Positions 1-11,890 of a stretch of DNA of 64,000 nt are shown one piece after another; positions within the stretch are counted from its first letter, which is position 1, and every line of letters begins with the position of its first letter. The notes under the pieces are model-generated. The model worked only from the letters and a program-made list of their open reading frames with translations, did not search any database and was not told the DNA's origin. The DNA lies in NCBI RefSeq assembly GCF_022539315.1, contig NC_066316.1:6587501-6651500 (forward strand), written 5' to 3'. A program made the position numbers and the translations under genes. Origin of the DNA: Serinus canaria. Taxonomy: Eukaryota > Chordata > Aves > Passeriformes > Fringillidae.

Positions 1-3000
1 AGTTAATTTTTTTTTCAGTGAACTAAGTATATAAATAGCTTGATTTTCACTAACTTAGAATACTACAATTTATTTTTGCAAAACGCTATTTAAATATTAC
101 TTAAGGAAATTACATTCTCTCAGTTGCTGTTAACCTTTGAGTTTGGTCTGTCCCCTAGGTAAGGAGGTCCAGGCTTGGAGAATAGTAATTTTGTATGTGC
201 CACATATTGTGGAGGTGTGCTTTTGGCTGGGGAAGCTGCAGAGGAGTTCAGACTCAAAAATACCTTCAAGGAATGCTTCCAAACAAGAATGGTACTTGCA
301 GCCACCCAAGGGCTTCAGGACTGCTGAGTCCCCAGGGAATGCAGCCCTTGAATGATAAAGGCAGGACTTGCTCTGTTGGATGGCCCTGGAGATGGAGGTC
401 AAGATTTTCAGCTTGAATAAGTGTAGGCTGGAGCACAAGATAATATCCACGAGGGAATGTGAAACAAATTAGTCCCCAAGTGTTTCTGAGCAGCCAAGCT
501 CAGGCACACTCAGTAGTGCACAAGCTTGAGCTTTTGTATTAATTCTAGGTGTGCCTCTATATGGGAGGAGAATCTGTATGGTGAATGTCTGAATCACCAT
601 CAAGGGGACCTTGTCTGTGAGAAAAGGATCAGGTTTTAAGCCATGTGCAAATTGGAGAGAAGCTTTCTGTAGGCAATTATTTTAGTGTATCATCTTAATT
701 AAATAATAATTTAAGCATGATTCAAAGCTTCCAATCACTCTGGAAGAACAGATGGGGAAGACATTGCTCAGGAAGTCCTCTAAAAATATTCACATCAGAC
801 TTATTCAGGTTTATTTTGTGCCAGGTGTTTCTTGGTGCAAGAAACTGATGGTCCTGGCAGTCCTGAATAATCAGGGTTTACACATCTTCTTTTAGACTCT
901 GGGCTAGCTTGTAATCTGTGAGACAAAAGAGAGATCAGGTTTAGCTCCTTTTATCTGACACTGAGTTTCTGTGACCTACATGTCTTGTGACACATAGCTG
1001 GAAATCCCAATGCAGTTGGCTTCTTTATACATAGTCTATGCTTACATATATACTTATTTCTTTATATAGTGTGTGTTATCAGCTGAAATATGCAAAAGTA
1101 AATGTTGGCTACGCAGGTGAGCTGTGTAAGCATCCAATGTAAGCCAAAATCCAGGGGTTAAAGTGTGCCACTTCCCTTAAAGCCTGCCAGCCAACCCAAA
1201 GGTGCCAAAATTCAGGTCTACACTGCTCCTGTAAAAAATTCTCTTCCTGACTCATGGAACACAGATTGTGCTCTACAGTCTGAAGTGCCATCAAAGTCCT
1301 TTAAAATTTCACTCTAATAAAAGTGAAATAATCAAAAATAAATAGTAAATAATCTGAAGTTCAAAGACCTCAGAGGCCAATACAGATTGTTTTTTTCCCT
1401 TGCATATATTGCTACCTGAAGATAATTTTGGAATAGATTGGAGTTGTTTGTCAAAGAACCTACAGCAAAAATCTTTGCTAAGAATTCTTATAAGGATGCA
1501 GGAGGACAGGTCATCCTGGCCATTTCCTGTCCCAAGTTCTCATCTTTTGATTACTTAGAATTTTGCTCCAAACTTCTATTAAAGAGATTCTACTGAGACA
1601 TTAACAGCCTGTTAACTGACCTGGGTTTCTGCCTCAGAAACAGGTGTGTGTTAGAAAAATGTCAAAATTGGAAGGTCTGATTCACTTTTCCTGCTTATAA
1701 CTTCAGGTTGGATGTAAAGCCAATTCCTCATCTAAGTCAGATGCAGAAAAAGCTTCTATCCTCATATACACACAGCCTCATTCAGGCTGGAGAATTTCAC
1801 TGTATTCTGTATTGCCAAAAGGCAGATTACAGGTAAAAATCCTGGGTTTCTGTTCCTGGGAAGTTCAGCAAATGGAAGAACATTTACACTGAATTCTGTT
1901 TGCAGCATGTTGCTTCATTTTATTTTTCTCTCCTTTATTTTTTCCCTATTCTCTAATACAATTTATCCATTACTTTGTTTGGTTTTTTTCCTTCCTATTT
2001 TACTTCTTAATTTTTCCCCTGTCTTTCCTATTCTCCATGCTTCCACTGCTTTGAAAAGTAAATATTTCTGTCTTGGTGCTATTCTTCTGTCTGTTATCTT
2101 TTGCTTCTTGTCCAATATTTTTGTTGTTTATTTGCTCAGCCTTCTCTGGTGGTTCTGCTCTGCCAGCTTTAAATTACCTGGTCTAAAAGGTTCTTTTTCA
2201 AAGGAATTATTCTGGTCTCCACATACTCAGCTGTGCTCTTTTGTCTCTCACAGCCTGTTAACACTATAATACATTAATTGTTAAAGCATCATTAAAAATA
2301 GCTCAACAACTAGCAATATTCTTGTCTTCTGAAAGCAGGAGCACAGATATCCTGCTCATGACACAGGATTTTTAAGTGATAATTTCCTGTGGTTTTCCCT
2401 CTAAGGTTCCTCCCTGAAAACGTGGTGCCTTTGAAAAATTTGTTTTATTGCCATGATTTGCCCGGAGCAGAGTGTAAATAATGGAGTGAAAATACCTGCA
2501 ATTGCTCCATAAATTGTTCTGAGCTGCCTGATCCCAGATGAGCAGCATTGCTGGTGGGGTGTTGGGAGAGTTGAGAAGATGCAGGAACTTCCCTGGCATC
2601 AGTCAGGATACAGAGCAAAAAGCCCTTTGTAAAATCAGAGTGAGAAAAGGTGGTTTTCAAAAGCCTGGCACGGGCTTACACAGCATAACAAAGGTTTTCA
2701 CACGTTATGAGAGGTGCTTTTAATACTTCAGTGAGTGACACAGAGATCTGCACCAGCCATCCCAAAGCCACAGTGGGCCATGGGATCCCCTGCCCCTCCC
2801 TGCTTATTAGGAATTTCTAGAAGTTTGGCTTTGTGTTTAGTTTCAGTTCCAAGACCCACAGTGCCTCGCTCAGGTGCAAATGCTTGGAGTATTTCAGAGT
2901 GTTCCTTCACAGGGAGTAAGAGGGTTGCAAAGTGGCCTTTTTCCCTGTACAGTCCCTGGTTCTAGTCTGCTCTATCAGTACAAAGTGCTGAATGAAAATG

Positions 3001-6000
3001 AATTTAAAAGAAGCTTTTGAAGAGGCCTCCATTACAGAGTGGTGGTTGAGTCCTCTCCATTGTGTTTGACCCTATTTGACACCCAACAGTTATTGGCACT
3101 TTCAAAATTCAAGTGACTTTGGCTTTTTAACTTTCAATGCTTTCTCCCAATTAATATGACCAGGTCTTGAACTGAAGTCAGCTTTTCCCAGTTGATGGTC
3201 CTCTCTGTAACTCTCCTGACCAAATTTCCACAAAGGCTTTTGGAGGGAAGCAAAGAAAGGGATTGACCTTCTCTTTTTGGATCTTTTTAGAACTGACCTG
3301 CCTGTAGAGATGCCTTTAATTTCAGGAGGCATGCAGCATAAACCCTGTGCATTCTATTGCTTGATGTAGTGAACAGGCTTTCTGTGCCTATGAGGTGAAG
3401 TGTTACAAGTAAAGCAAGGAGCTGTTGTTGCTGTATTTTCATTTTGTGTTCCTAAAGATTCCAGCTGACTCAGGCCATTAAATTGTGGCATTACCTGGTA
3501 ATCAACAACACAGTCTTGAAGTCTGTGATAAGAAAATGACAGAATGTTTTCTACACATAAATATAAAGGAAATGATAAATAAATAAAAGACTCTTTAAAG
3601 TCTCCAGCTTTCCTATGCAACTGATTCACTGTACAGCCTACAGAATCTGGAGGATTACACTGCACCTTCCCTTCATGGTTCATCTTCATGCCCACACCCA
3701 GGCTAACGTCTTTAGGCTGCATGTTGACTTCTTAAATTTTTTCCTGTGTCCGTATTCCCCACCAATGCTGCTTTTAAACTTCACTGAAGCAGCAACACTT
3801 CATCTTCCACAGTGATTTCACAGTTGGTATAGTTTCTGTTTAGTAGAAGGAGACACCTGGGGGTAGAGCTGTAAAGAGAATTTTCCACAGTGGTCTCCAT
3901 GCCCTGCCTCGCTCCATCTTCAAAAAAGAGGCTTCCAACTTGAATGTTTTTTTAGTATCAAAATTCATTTTCTGTTAGAATCAAACTGGGTTCCTCATCT
4001 AACTGGCTTCCATCATCAAATGTTCCATATGTAGAAGATTTTGGAGATCTTTTGCACCTGTTTTGCTATATTAGTGAGAAACTGTTACAAAAGGTAACCA
4101 GTAGCAATAGAGGCTCTTGGACGGAAAATCTTATCTAAAATATATTTATATCTTTTTATTAGTTACTGCTCCTTAGCAGTAAGCAGCTGGTTTGTTATTG
4201 GTGCTAGGAATTTTCAGTGTGATGTGTTTGGGCAATGATAATGTTCACCTGAGGACAATCCAAGCATTAGCACTTCAAATTGCCACACACCTGGTGCTAT
4301 TGCATATTGCACAAACTACTCAGGCTATTGCAAAATCCTCAGTAGATTGAAAATAAAATCTTATGTAGATGACAGTTTTGTCAAAGGATGATTTCAGTAC
4401 TCAGGTAAAATTAATTGTCCTGGCTCATCATTTGATTTTTGTTATGTTCTGAATGCAAAACCTGTGGCTCTTTCGATTTACTTACATGAGATATCTTTGT
4501 TTCCTTTGTTATGACAGCTAACCCTACACATTTGCTTGTAAATAATTTTTCTAAAGACACTTCCATGTGACTTCTTTCACATAACTTCTTAAGGATCTAC
4601 TTAACTATAAGCAGAAGGCAGGTTCAGATGGTTTGGATATAAGTTCACTTCTGAATAATGATGTCCTTAATTGCTTTGCTGAATTGAGCAGTGGCTTCCA
4701 GTCAGCAATGGGATGTAAGCATGTCTCTGCTTAACTTCATGCTCAGATGTTTTTTGAGTAGGGATATTTGCCTGTGGGCCTTCCATCCCCCTAGGAGCTG
4801 ACTGATCCAGAAGAAGGAGTTAGTAGGAAGAATTGCTTTCTCAGAACAGATCTGTGAACTGTTTTTTGGCATTACTTTTGCCAAATTTCCCTATTTCTGA
4901 GCTTCACCGGTAGAGGCTGGTCCATTTCCAAACCAGCACCTTTCTGAGCAGTGGCCCAGGTCTCATTTTGTTTCATTTGTAGCCCTGACTTTGTTATTTT
5001 GGGGACTGATTTTGATTTGTCCAGAAGTGCATCCAGCTGGGGCATTGAACTGGAACTAGAAATACACCCTAGTTTGTCACATAATATTTATAATGATAGA
5101 AGTTCTTCCTTTTTCAATTTGTGCATTTTTCACTTTGACTAGTTAAGGGAAAATGGTTTAACCACTAGCATGTAAAGAAAGAAGTTTGGTTTCTTTGTTG
5201 CATCAGTGTTAGTGCAGTCTCTGCCATTCTTACAAGGGAAGAACCATCCAGAAGAATTTTAAGACTTTGATAGTGAAGGTCATTGAATGGGCTCATTTTT
5301 AGGGTTTCCTTAGGAATAAACCTTAAAAAATCAGCCATAGGTTTTTCCCCCTATGTGCAATGATTTTAAAAGTGGTGTAGAGGATCTTGTAGAAATCAGA
5401 GAATACTGAGGGCTTTTATCATAGTTTTTTTCATTAATTAAAAAAAATAAAAAAATCAGGGATTAAATGTTTTTATTCTTTTACTTCTTATAACTCCTTT
5501 CCAACTCCCTGGATATTTTGGAAGGTGTGCACAGGAGCCTAGAAGTGTCATGAGTTACACAAGACCATTTAAATACAGGACTGATTTGGCAAAGTCTGTT
5601 TTAGAGTCCTGTAGCTGCACCAGTAAGAAAGGTACAGGGGGCTTTTATAAGAGCAGCGGTCATATTGAGAGGGAAGGACAGGTGGAATGGTTGATGGGGA
5701 GATAGGCCCAGGTGTGCTGGATTTGGATTCCCAGGTGGTTGATGTAGGAGAAGGTGGGAATCAGCAGCTGATTATGTGAAGTTGATTATGTGAAGCTGTG
5801 ACATCAGCAGCTGATTATCTGCAGCTGTGGAAGAATCAGCAGGCCTGATGCTCTAGAAATTGCTTCATGATCAAAAAACTCCACTGATGGCACCAGCCCT
5901 TCAGCCATTGATTGATAAGGTTGATTTTCTGGGATGCAGTGCACCTGAGAGCCCCAGCACAGTGTGAAGGATGGTGAGCTCCTGAAATCCTGCATGATTC

Positions 6001-8847
6001 TGATCCTCAAGAGAGATCTCTCTGTGGTAGCTGAGGAGTTCTTGGATTGCTGGAGGAGAGACAGAGCTATCCCTCAGAGCAGGATGGGGGGATGTCAGGT
6101 GAGGAGGTGGGAGAGAAACACTAATTAGTGGCAGCATGAGCTGGCCCTTTTGGAGGCCTCCAAAATGTAGGTTCAGGTGCTGGCTTGTGATGGTGGGGAG
6201 AGGGTGAAGGTGGAACTTGGAATGGCTATGAAAGGATTTATGTCATGTTGTCTTTGAACTGGCATGTTCTTAGTGGCCACTCTTTGTGTTCCCATGTAGT
6301 AACTGGATATTAGATAGATATTACTACCCTGTTAAGAGAAAAGTGGTTTTCAAGGAATTTGGGTGAGAAGCCTTCTGTATACTGCAAATAATTTCATTAG
6401 TGTGCTCTTCTGGTTTGTTTTTTTCTGTTGTTTCTATTGCTGAGGAAACTTGAGCTTGAATTGCTTTTCATGCTGCAGTGGGATGGGTTGAGTTCAGAGA
6501 GCAAATGGTAAGATGAAGAATAAATACTAGAAATAACAATTGGTCATTTGTTTATTTTGTTAGAGTACTGATTATTGTTTTTGGATTTAGTGCTGGAAGT
6601 AAATTATCCATAATCTAGTTCAGTGCAGTTATTTGGATTCATTTGCTTGTCATATTATACCAAAAGTTCTCATCAAATCATGAGCTATAACAAGGCTTGA
6701 TTTAAAAAAGAAAACTCAAAACCAAACAACCACTCCAGCAGAGTTAAGTGTGTTGTTATGCCCTTAATTCTGCATTTTACTTTCTGCATGCAATCATTTG
6801 TATTATTTGGCAATCATTATGTGGTAATGGAAGTGAGCCGAAACACTCTAAGTGCAGAGCTGTCTTTTATAAAGAGATTTTTAGAAATAAATGGGTTGTG
6901 GCAAGGGACTATTATATGAAATACATCAGCATACACAGAGTATCTTCCATATTTAGTGGCACTACAAAAATATTCATAATTATGTTCTGTGTGCAGTAAT
7001 TCTCATGGGAGCTATTTCATGTAATTAATTTCCAATAATTGCCTTACTGTGTAATATCATGTCATAGGAGTAGATGGATACTCTGCATGGTGGCTGGAAA
7101 CTATAAATGGCTGATCTTTACTTCTTGAAAGAGAATAGATTCATACAGAAATTACTTTTTGCAAGGATGATAAGGCAGGTGAAGTGTTGCCTACTCTGTG
7201 AGGAAGCAGCATCAGGCTTTTCCCAGCAGGTGTGTATTAGGAGTGCCAAAGAGCTTTTGCTTTGGTTCAGGGTATACTTTTTAATTTATGATTTTGGAGC
7301 TTACTGGGGTCAAGTCACAAATGAATTTGGCTTATTATTATTTTCATCTCACTTTTGAAGTCACTGTACATGAAAATTCTTTGGAGTAAGTATACTGATG
7401 TAAGCTGCTGAATATAACATTGTTTCATTAAAACATTAGACTTCTGGCTTAGATTATATTCAAGTTCCTTATATGTCCTCTGATAACTAATAGAGGCCTG
7501 GCTAAAAAGGCAGAGGCCTTTTCAGACTTTGGGAGGTGCTTTACAGAGATTTTGGGAAGATTTCTATACAGAAAAACTGATACCTACCTTTCACAGTGTT
7601 TTTAAATCTTCCATTTCTCCCTGCCCACTTTTTGTATTACCTTTACAGTGATGATAATTATAATAAATATACTAGAACTATCACTTAGAAGCTAAATCAC
7701 TGTCTATTATAACTATCTAAAATGTATTTTTTATTTGATATACTTGGTTGGAGAGATTAGTTTCTGACAGTAAATTATTGCTCATTAATTATGGCTGTCC
7801 TTGTGCCAGTTGAGTGGATTCTGAGTAATATCTGAGGTTTTACTGGTATTTGAAAATGAAAATAAAATGCTTTTATTTTATTTTTGAAGTTTAAAGTTAA
7901 CCTTTTTTTCAGTGTTGCTGTTTTTTGGCCACTTTAGGCCAAGTCCATGATAGCTTAGTACAGATGGGGAGGCTCTGAAGCAGTCTGAATGGCTTGGCTT
8001 GCTTGAGAAGGTGGAGGAAAGGTGGCATATTGACCTTTGGGGTCTTTTTCCAGATCTTTTTAGGTTTACCTCTTAATTTTCACCATCTCCATTTAGTATG
8101 TGTAGCAAGTATCTCATGCTCAGGGGAGTATCAGGGTGATTTAGTTAGTTGGGATCAAGGGTCTTCTTCAGTGTATGGGAAGAAATGAAGAATAAATAGA
8201 GGAGAGAGAGCTAAGAAAATACAGCTCTCATGATCTGTTAGGATCTAAACCAAAATATTGTAATGGAGAGGGGGGAGCTGCCATGAAAAACTAGCTTTTT
8301 TTTTTTTTTTTGTGATAACAGCTGGGAAGAATCAGGCTAACTCACATTGTTAAAGAAAAGTGGGAAAAAAATAGTCTTTAGCTTCTGTTTTGAAAAGTTT
8401 TCCCTAACAAAAATGTCAGATTGGTTGCTTTGGGTGTTGCTTGGCAGACAGAGCTGTGCCAGTGCCACCCCTGCTCTGTCAGTTGCAGCACAGTGGCTGA
8501 ATGACATCTCTGCCCTGCTGTGAGGTTTTTGCCAGGCTAAGTTTTCTGAGCTTCCCATGGGGAGAGGGAAGAGGAAATGTTTAAAATGCTCCTTGGCTGA
8601 TGATTTTTAAGTGAATTCTTATTTACAGCGGGGTCAGCACGAGGGAAGTGCTGGCTGTGCTTGGTGACACTCGTGTGCAGCAGCTCTTCAGCACAAGTGT
8701 GTGTGTCCCTGGCACTGCCCCGAGCCTGGGCTGGCCTGTGGCATCCTCCCAAAGGGTGCCAGGAGTCTGCTTCTCCATCAGTGAAACAGAGCCAGAAAAC
8801 GTTGCAAACCTATTTCTGCTCTAAGTCCTGAGAGAAATGGGTTTGGG
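1..8847. other. Unique AT-rich non-coding DNA
   Basis: No gene, RNA or recognisable transposon was found in this stretch. The open frame at 1907-2269 lies in a strongly T/C-rich strand, where stop codons are rare, so it is not taken as coding. Local features are a small direct repeat of a GATTATGTGAAG-type word with CAGCTG boxes around 5768-5826, and a 16-base T run at 8296-8311. The last 250 bases become richer in G and C just before the CR1/LTR cluster. This could be intergenic or intronic. Confidence 0.6.
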
Positions 8848-8938
8848 AGGCTGAGAGAATTGGGTTTGTTCAGCCTGGAATAAACCTAATTCTGGCTTTG
8901 GGGTGAGCTTATTGCAGCCTTCCAGCACCTCGAGGGAG
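8848..8938 (+). mobile_element. CR1 LINE, upstream half of an interrupted copy
   Basis: The sequence around 8848-8938 reads like the CR1 segment with a 'GTTTGTTCAGCCTGGA' core, followed by a 'GCAGCCTTCCAGCACCT' block. These normally lie a few hundred bases upstream of the CR1 3' end. The continuation ('AGCCTAAAAGAAAG…GGGGAGGGG') is not adjacent but appears after about 920 bases of LTR-like sequence, from 9862. I infer one CR1 insertion split by a later LTR insertion. CR1 copies are normally 5'-truncated, and this one starts well inside the element. It is non-functional. Confidence 0.75.
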
Positions 8939-9861
8939 TGTAGAGGAGTGCGTCTGGTGCAGGTAGCTGGGGTGGAGTTCTGGGGGCAGCCTGGCACAAG
9001 AGCTTCTCACCCTTTGGATAACAAAGGGCAGGAAGATGGGTAGTGCCAGGCAGGTGAATGGACGTGGAGAGATAGAAATGCAGGATGTCCCCTGGGCAGG
9101 GAATAATGTGCAGTGAATCCATGATTTCAGAAGGCTGAACAAATGCTTTATTAAGCTATACTATATTATATTACACTATATTACTACTATATTATACTCT
9201 ATACTAAATAAACTAAAGAAAAACCCGTGACCCTTTCAGACAGTCACGACACAGCTTTGGCCTCATTGATCAATCAATGCAAAGAAACAACACCAGAGCC
9301 CAAATAACAAATCACTTTTGGTAAACAATCTCCATGACACATTCCACATGTGCCAAACAACAGGAGCAGCAAATAGAGATAAGAATTGTTTTCTCTTCTT
9401 CCTCTGAGCTTTCTCTCTGCCTTCCTCAGGAGAAATCCTGGGAAGGTTGTGCCTATTGCTCTCTGTGAAGAGAGCTCTGGCCACAGAGAGACACTGCAGG
9501 AACTGTGGACTCAGGAGGAGGAGTGAGACTTGAGTAGAGGTAGGCTGTGAGAGGATAAAAGCCCAGAGTTCCTTTGTTGGGGCCCCTCTTGGAGGCACCA
9601 GCTCGAGTTGTTGCTTTGTTGCTGTGCTATGAATAAATTGCTTTATGGAATGAGACATCTGAGACTCTTCCATGGGAAACCTGGGGTCAAACCAGTGAGG
9701 ACACCTGGTCTGACTGTGCAGGCTGTGCAGGGATTCAAGTGGGGACCCATTGGGTCACTGGAGCCACCATGCAGGGGCTTTGGTGCTGGCTGTGCCAGTC
9801 TCTGGCTTTGGGAGTGTGACTGCCAGAGTCTTGTGAATGGTTGCAATGGGAAATTTCCTCA
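8939..9861. mobile_element. Endogenous retrovirus LTR (solo or composite) inserted into CR1
   Basis: A block of about 0.9 kb separates the two CR1 halves. Read on the minus strand, about 9500 down to 9107 matches my memory of common passerine ERV LTRs. It has a purine-rich lead-in, then a segment with 'GATTTGTTATTTGG', then a TA-rich tract (9150-9215) and AATAAA (plus-strand TTTATT at 9147-9152). On the plus strand, 9540-9660 also looks like LTR sequence, with a TATA-like box at 9555-9560 and AATAAA at 9632-9637. Orientation is therefore ambiguous, and two LTRs may be joined. Edges are TG (8939 or 8949) and CA (9860-9861). A 7-base direct repeat AGAGGAG occurs at 8942-8948 and 9862-9868, compatible with a target duplication if the element starts at 8949. 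No gag, pol or env domain is seen. The open frame at 9263-9673 (minus) is not a recognisable protein. Confidence 0.65.
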
Positions 9862-10187
9862 AGAGGAGCCTAAAAGAAAGTTGGGGAGGGGCTTCTTAGA
9901 TCAGCAGTTAGTTACAGTCCTAGGGAGAATGGATCCAAATTGACAAAAAGTAGGTTTTGATTGATTAGATCTTGGGAAGAAGTTCTTCCCTGTGAGGGTG
10001 GTGAGGCACTGGCACAGGTTGCCCAGAGAAGCTGTGGGTGCCCCATCCCTGGAAGCATTCAAGGCCAGGTAGGATGGGGCTCTGAGCAACCTGGTCTGGT
10101 GGAAGGTGTCCCTGCCCACAGCACAGGGGTTGGAGCAGGATGATCTTCATGGTCTTTTTCAACCCAAACCATTCAGTGCTTCTATGA
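9862..10187 (+). mobile_element. CR1 LINE 3' end, downstream half of the interrupted copy
   Basis: This is a clear avian CR1 3' region. It contains 'GAAGTTCTTCCCTGTGAGG', 'GGTGAGGCACTGGCACAGG', 'TTGCCCAGAGAAGCTGTGG', 'CATCCCTGGAAGCATTCAAGG' and 'GAGCAACCTGGTCTGGTGG', in that order. It ends in 'AACCCAAACCATTCAGTGC' and a terminal TTCTATGA. It joins logically to 8848-8938 once the LTR block is removed. The 5' part of the full-length LINE is missing. Confidence 0.93.
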
Positions 10188-11638
10188 AAGAAAGCTTATA
10201 TGTCAAGTGAGAGGGGCAGGGGGGAAGCAGGGACAAAATCCAGGTATTGTTCTGTCTCTTTTCTTCTAAACAGCAGCACAGCTATCAGAGGTTATTATAT
10301 CTTTTATTATTCCAAGTTGATGTAGTGACTTTCAAGTATATAGGATCAAGGAAGCCCTTCTCCATTAGGCTGCTCATTTCTCTCTGAAAAGTTTGTGTCT
10401 CATGTTTGCAGTGAGGGTTATTGCAAACAAACTGCACCCTAGTACTGCTTTCCTAAGCTGTTCTTGGTGAAATTTCTGTACAAATATAAATTTCTCAATT
10501 CCTGGTTTTAAAGTGTGTATTTTCAGACAACACCAGGGGTATTGTCCATAGAATGCTGCTGCTGTTTGCCATTCTGCTCTTTACAATAAATTAAATTAAA
10601 AGTGGAATGGAGGTTCTCAGGAGGATCTATGGAAAAATATTATCCAGAAGCTGAATATAAGCTGGTTTTCTGTTTAAAAATTATTGGGGCAAAGCATGTT
10701 GGAATGTGACCACTCAGCTTTTCCCATTCAGTTTCAAAGAGAATCTTGTGCTTTTAGCCAATGTTTTTTTAAAAATATTCTGAAGTTCATGAAAAACTAA
10801 ATAGTATTTAATCTATAAACATCTGACTTGATAATATCCTGTATGAATGCTTCTAATAGGGGCATAATATGAAGTCATGGTGATCATTTGGAAGCTGGTG
10901 ATAATTTCCAGCTTTTTTCTTCTTCATTGCATTGAATTTATAGGGCTTTGGAACATTCCTACTGTCAGAATTGTCCCCCAGTTAAAGATGAGGACATGTC
11001 TGAATTATTTCATTTTCCATGCCTTGCATAGAAGCTTCTAGGTATTTGTGAAGACAAGTAATGGTAGAGACTGCTGAGGTCCCTGCTTCTCCTCTTGCAA
11101 AGGTGTGCCAGAAGGTAGGATTAAGTACTTCAGTCAGAATATTTTCACTCTTCTTTGAGCTTGAAATTCTACTTCCACTTGAGTAGCAGATGGAACAGTT
11201 CTGCTTCTGAGTGAGCTTAGAAAGTAGGTGCTTATTCTGTGGTGGTTTTCTTAGGATTCAGCTTTATGTGTGGTTGCCTTAATCAAAATAACCAAGATAG
11301 AAAGGAGAACTCTTTAAGGCTTAGACTTTTTTCCTTATCCTAAACTAATGGAAACAAGCCCTGTGGTCCCAGTCTGCTCATGGTTGCTTAAGATGAACAG
11401 CTGAATCTGAATGTCTTTGTAATTAGGTGCTTTTGACTACAATTATTTTTCCTGATTTTCCCCCCCATCCTTTTTTCTTCAGTTTGTGATACCTGTAATT
11501 GATAAAAAGTCATACATCTCATAAACTGTCAGACAAATTACATTCTCCATTCTTCTTCTAAATATTTCCAAGTATGGAAATATTTAACAAGCAAAACAAT
11601 ATTTTCAAGATAATTTGCAGCTCCCCAAATTGGCAAAA
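10188..11638. other. Unique non-coding DNA between two CR1 fragments
   Basis: I see no gene and no further repeat here. The stretch is AT-rich, with a short C run near 11461. Nothing suggests coding: no long frame and no splice-like signal stands out. Confidence 0.55.
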
Positions 11639-11890
11639 TACAGAATCCTGGGATGGTTTGAGCTGGAATGGGCCCTAAAGATTATCCAGTTCCAATCCCC
11701 ATGCCATGGGCAGGGATGCCTCTTACCAGACAAGGTTGCTCAGGGCCCCATCCAGTCTGGCTTTGAAAACTTCCAGAGATGGGGTGTTGGGAACCTCTCT
11801 GGGCAGCCTGTTCCATTCATTCAGCACCCTCAGAGTACAGAATTTCTTCCTTACATCTAATCTTAGCACATTCTCTGTCAGTTTAAAACA
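11639..11890 (-). mobile_element. CR1 LINE 3' end with ORF2 C-terminal remnant
   Basis: Read on the minus strand this is a CR1 3' end. On the plus strand the order is 'CAGAATCCTGGGATGG', 'CCATGCCATGGGCAGGG', 'AAGGTTGCTCAGGGCCCC' and 'GGGCAGCCTGTTCCATTC'. An open minus-strand frame covering 11723-11956 contains the words RKKF, NEWNRLPREV and SLEVFKARLDGAL. These match the conserved C-terminal tail of the CR1 ORF2 (endonuclease/reverse transcriptase) protein as I know it. Only this tail remains; the catalytic domains are absent because of 5' truncation near 11890. The frame runs on into flanking DNA upstream, so the apparent N-terminus is chance. Confidence 0.93.

Noticed and set aside
9263..9673. 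Minus-strand open frame of 136 codons
   Set aside because: It lies wholly inside the LTR block, spans LTR regulatory sequence and shows no retroviral protein motif.
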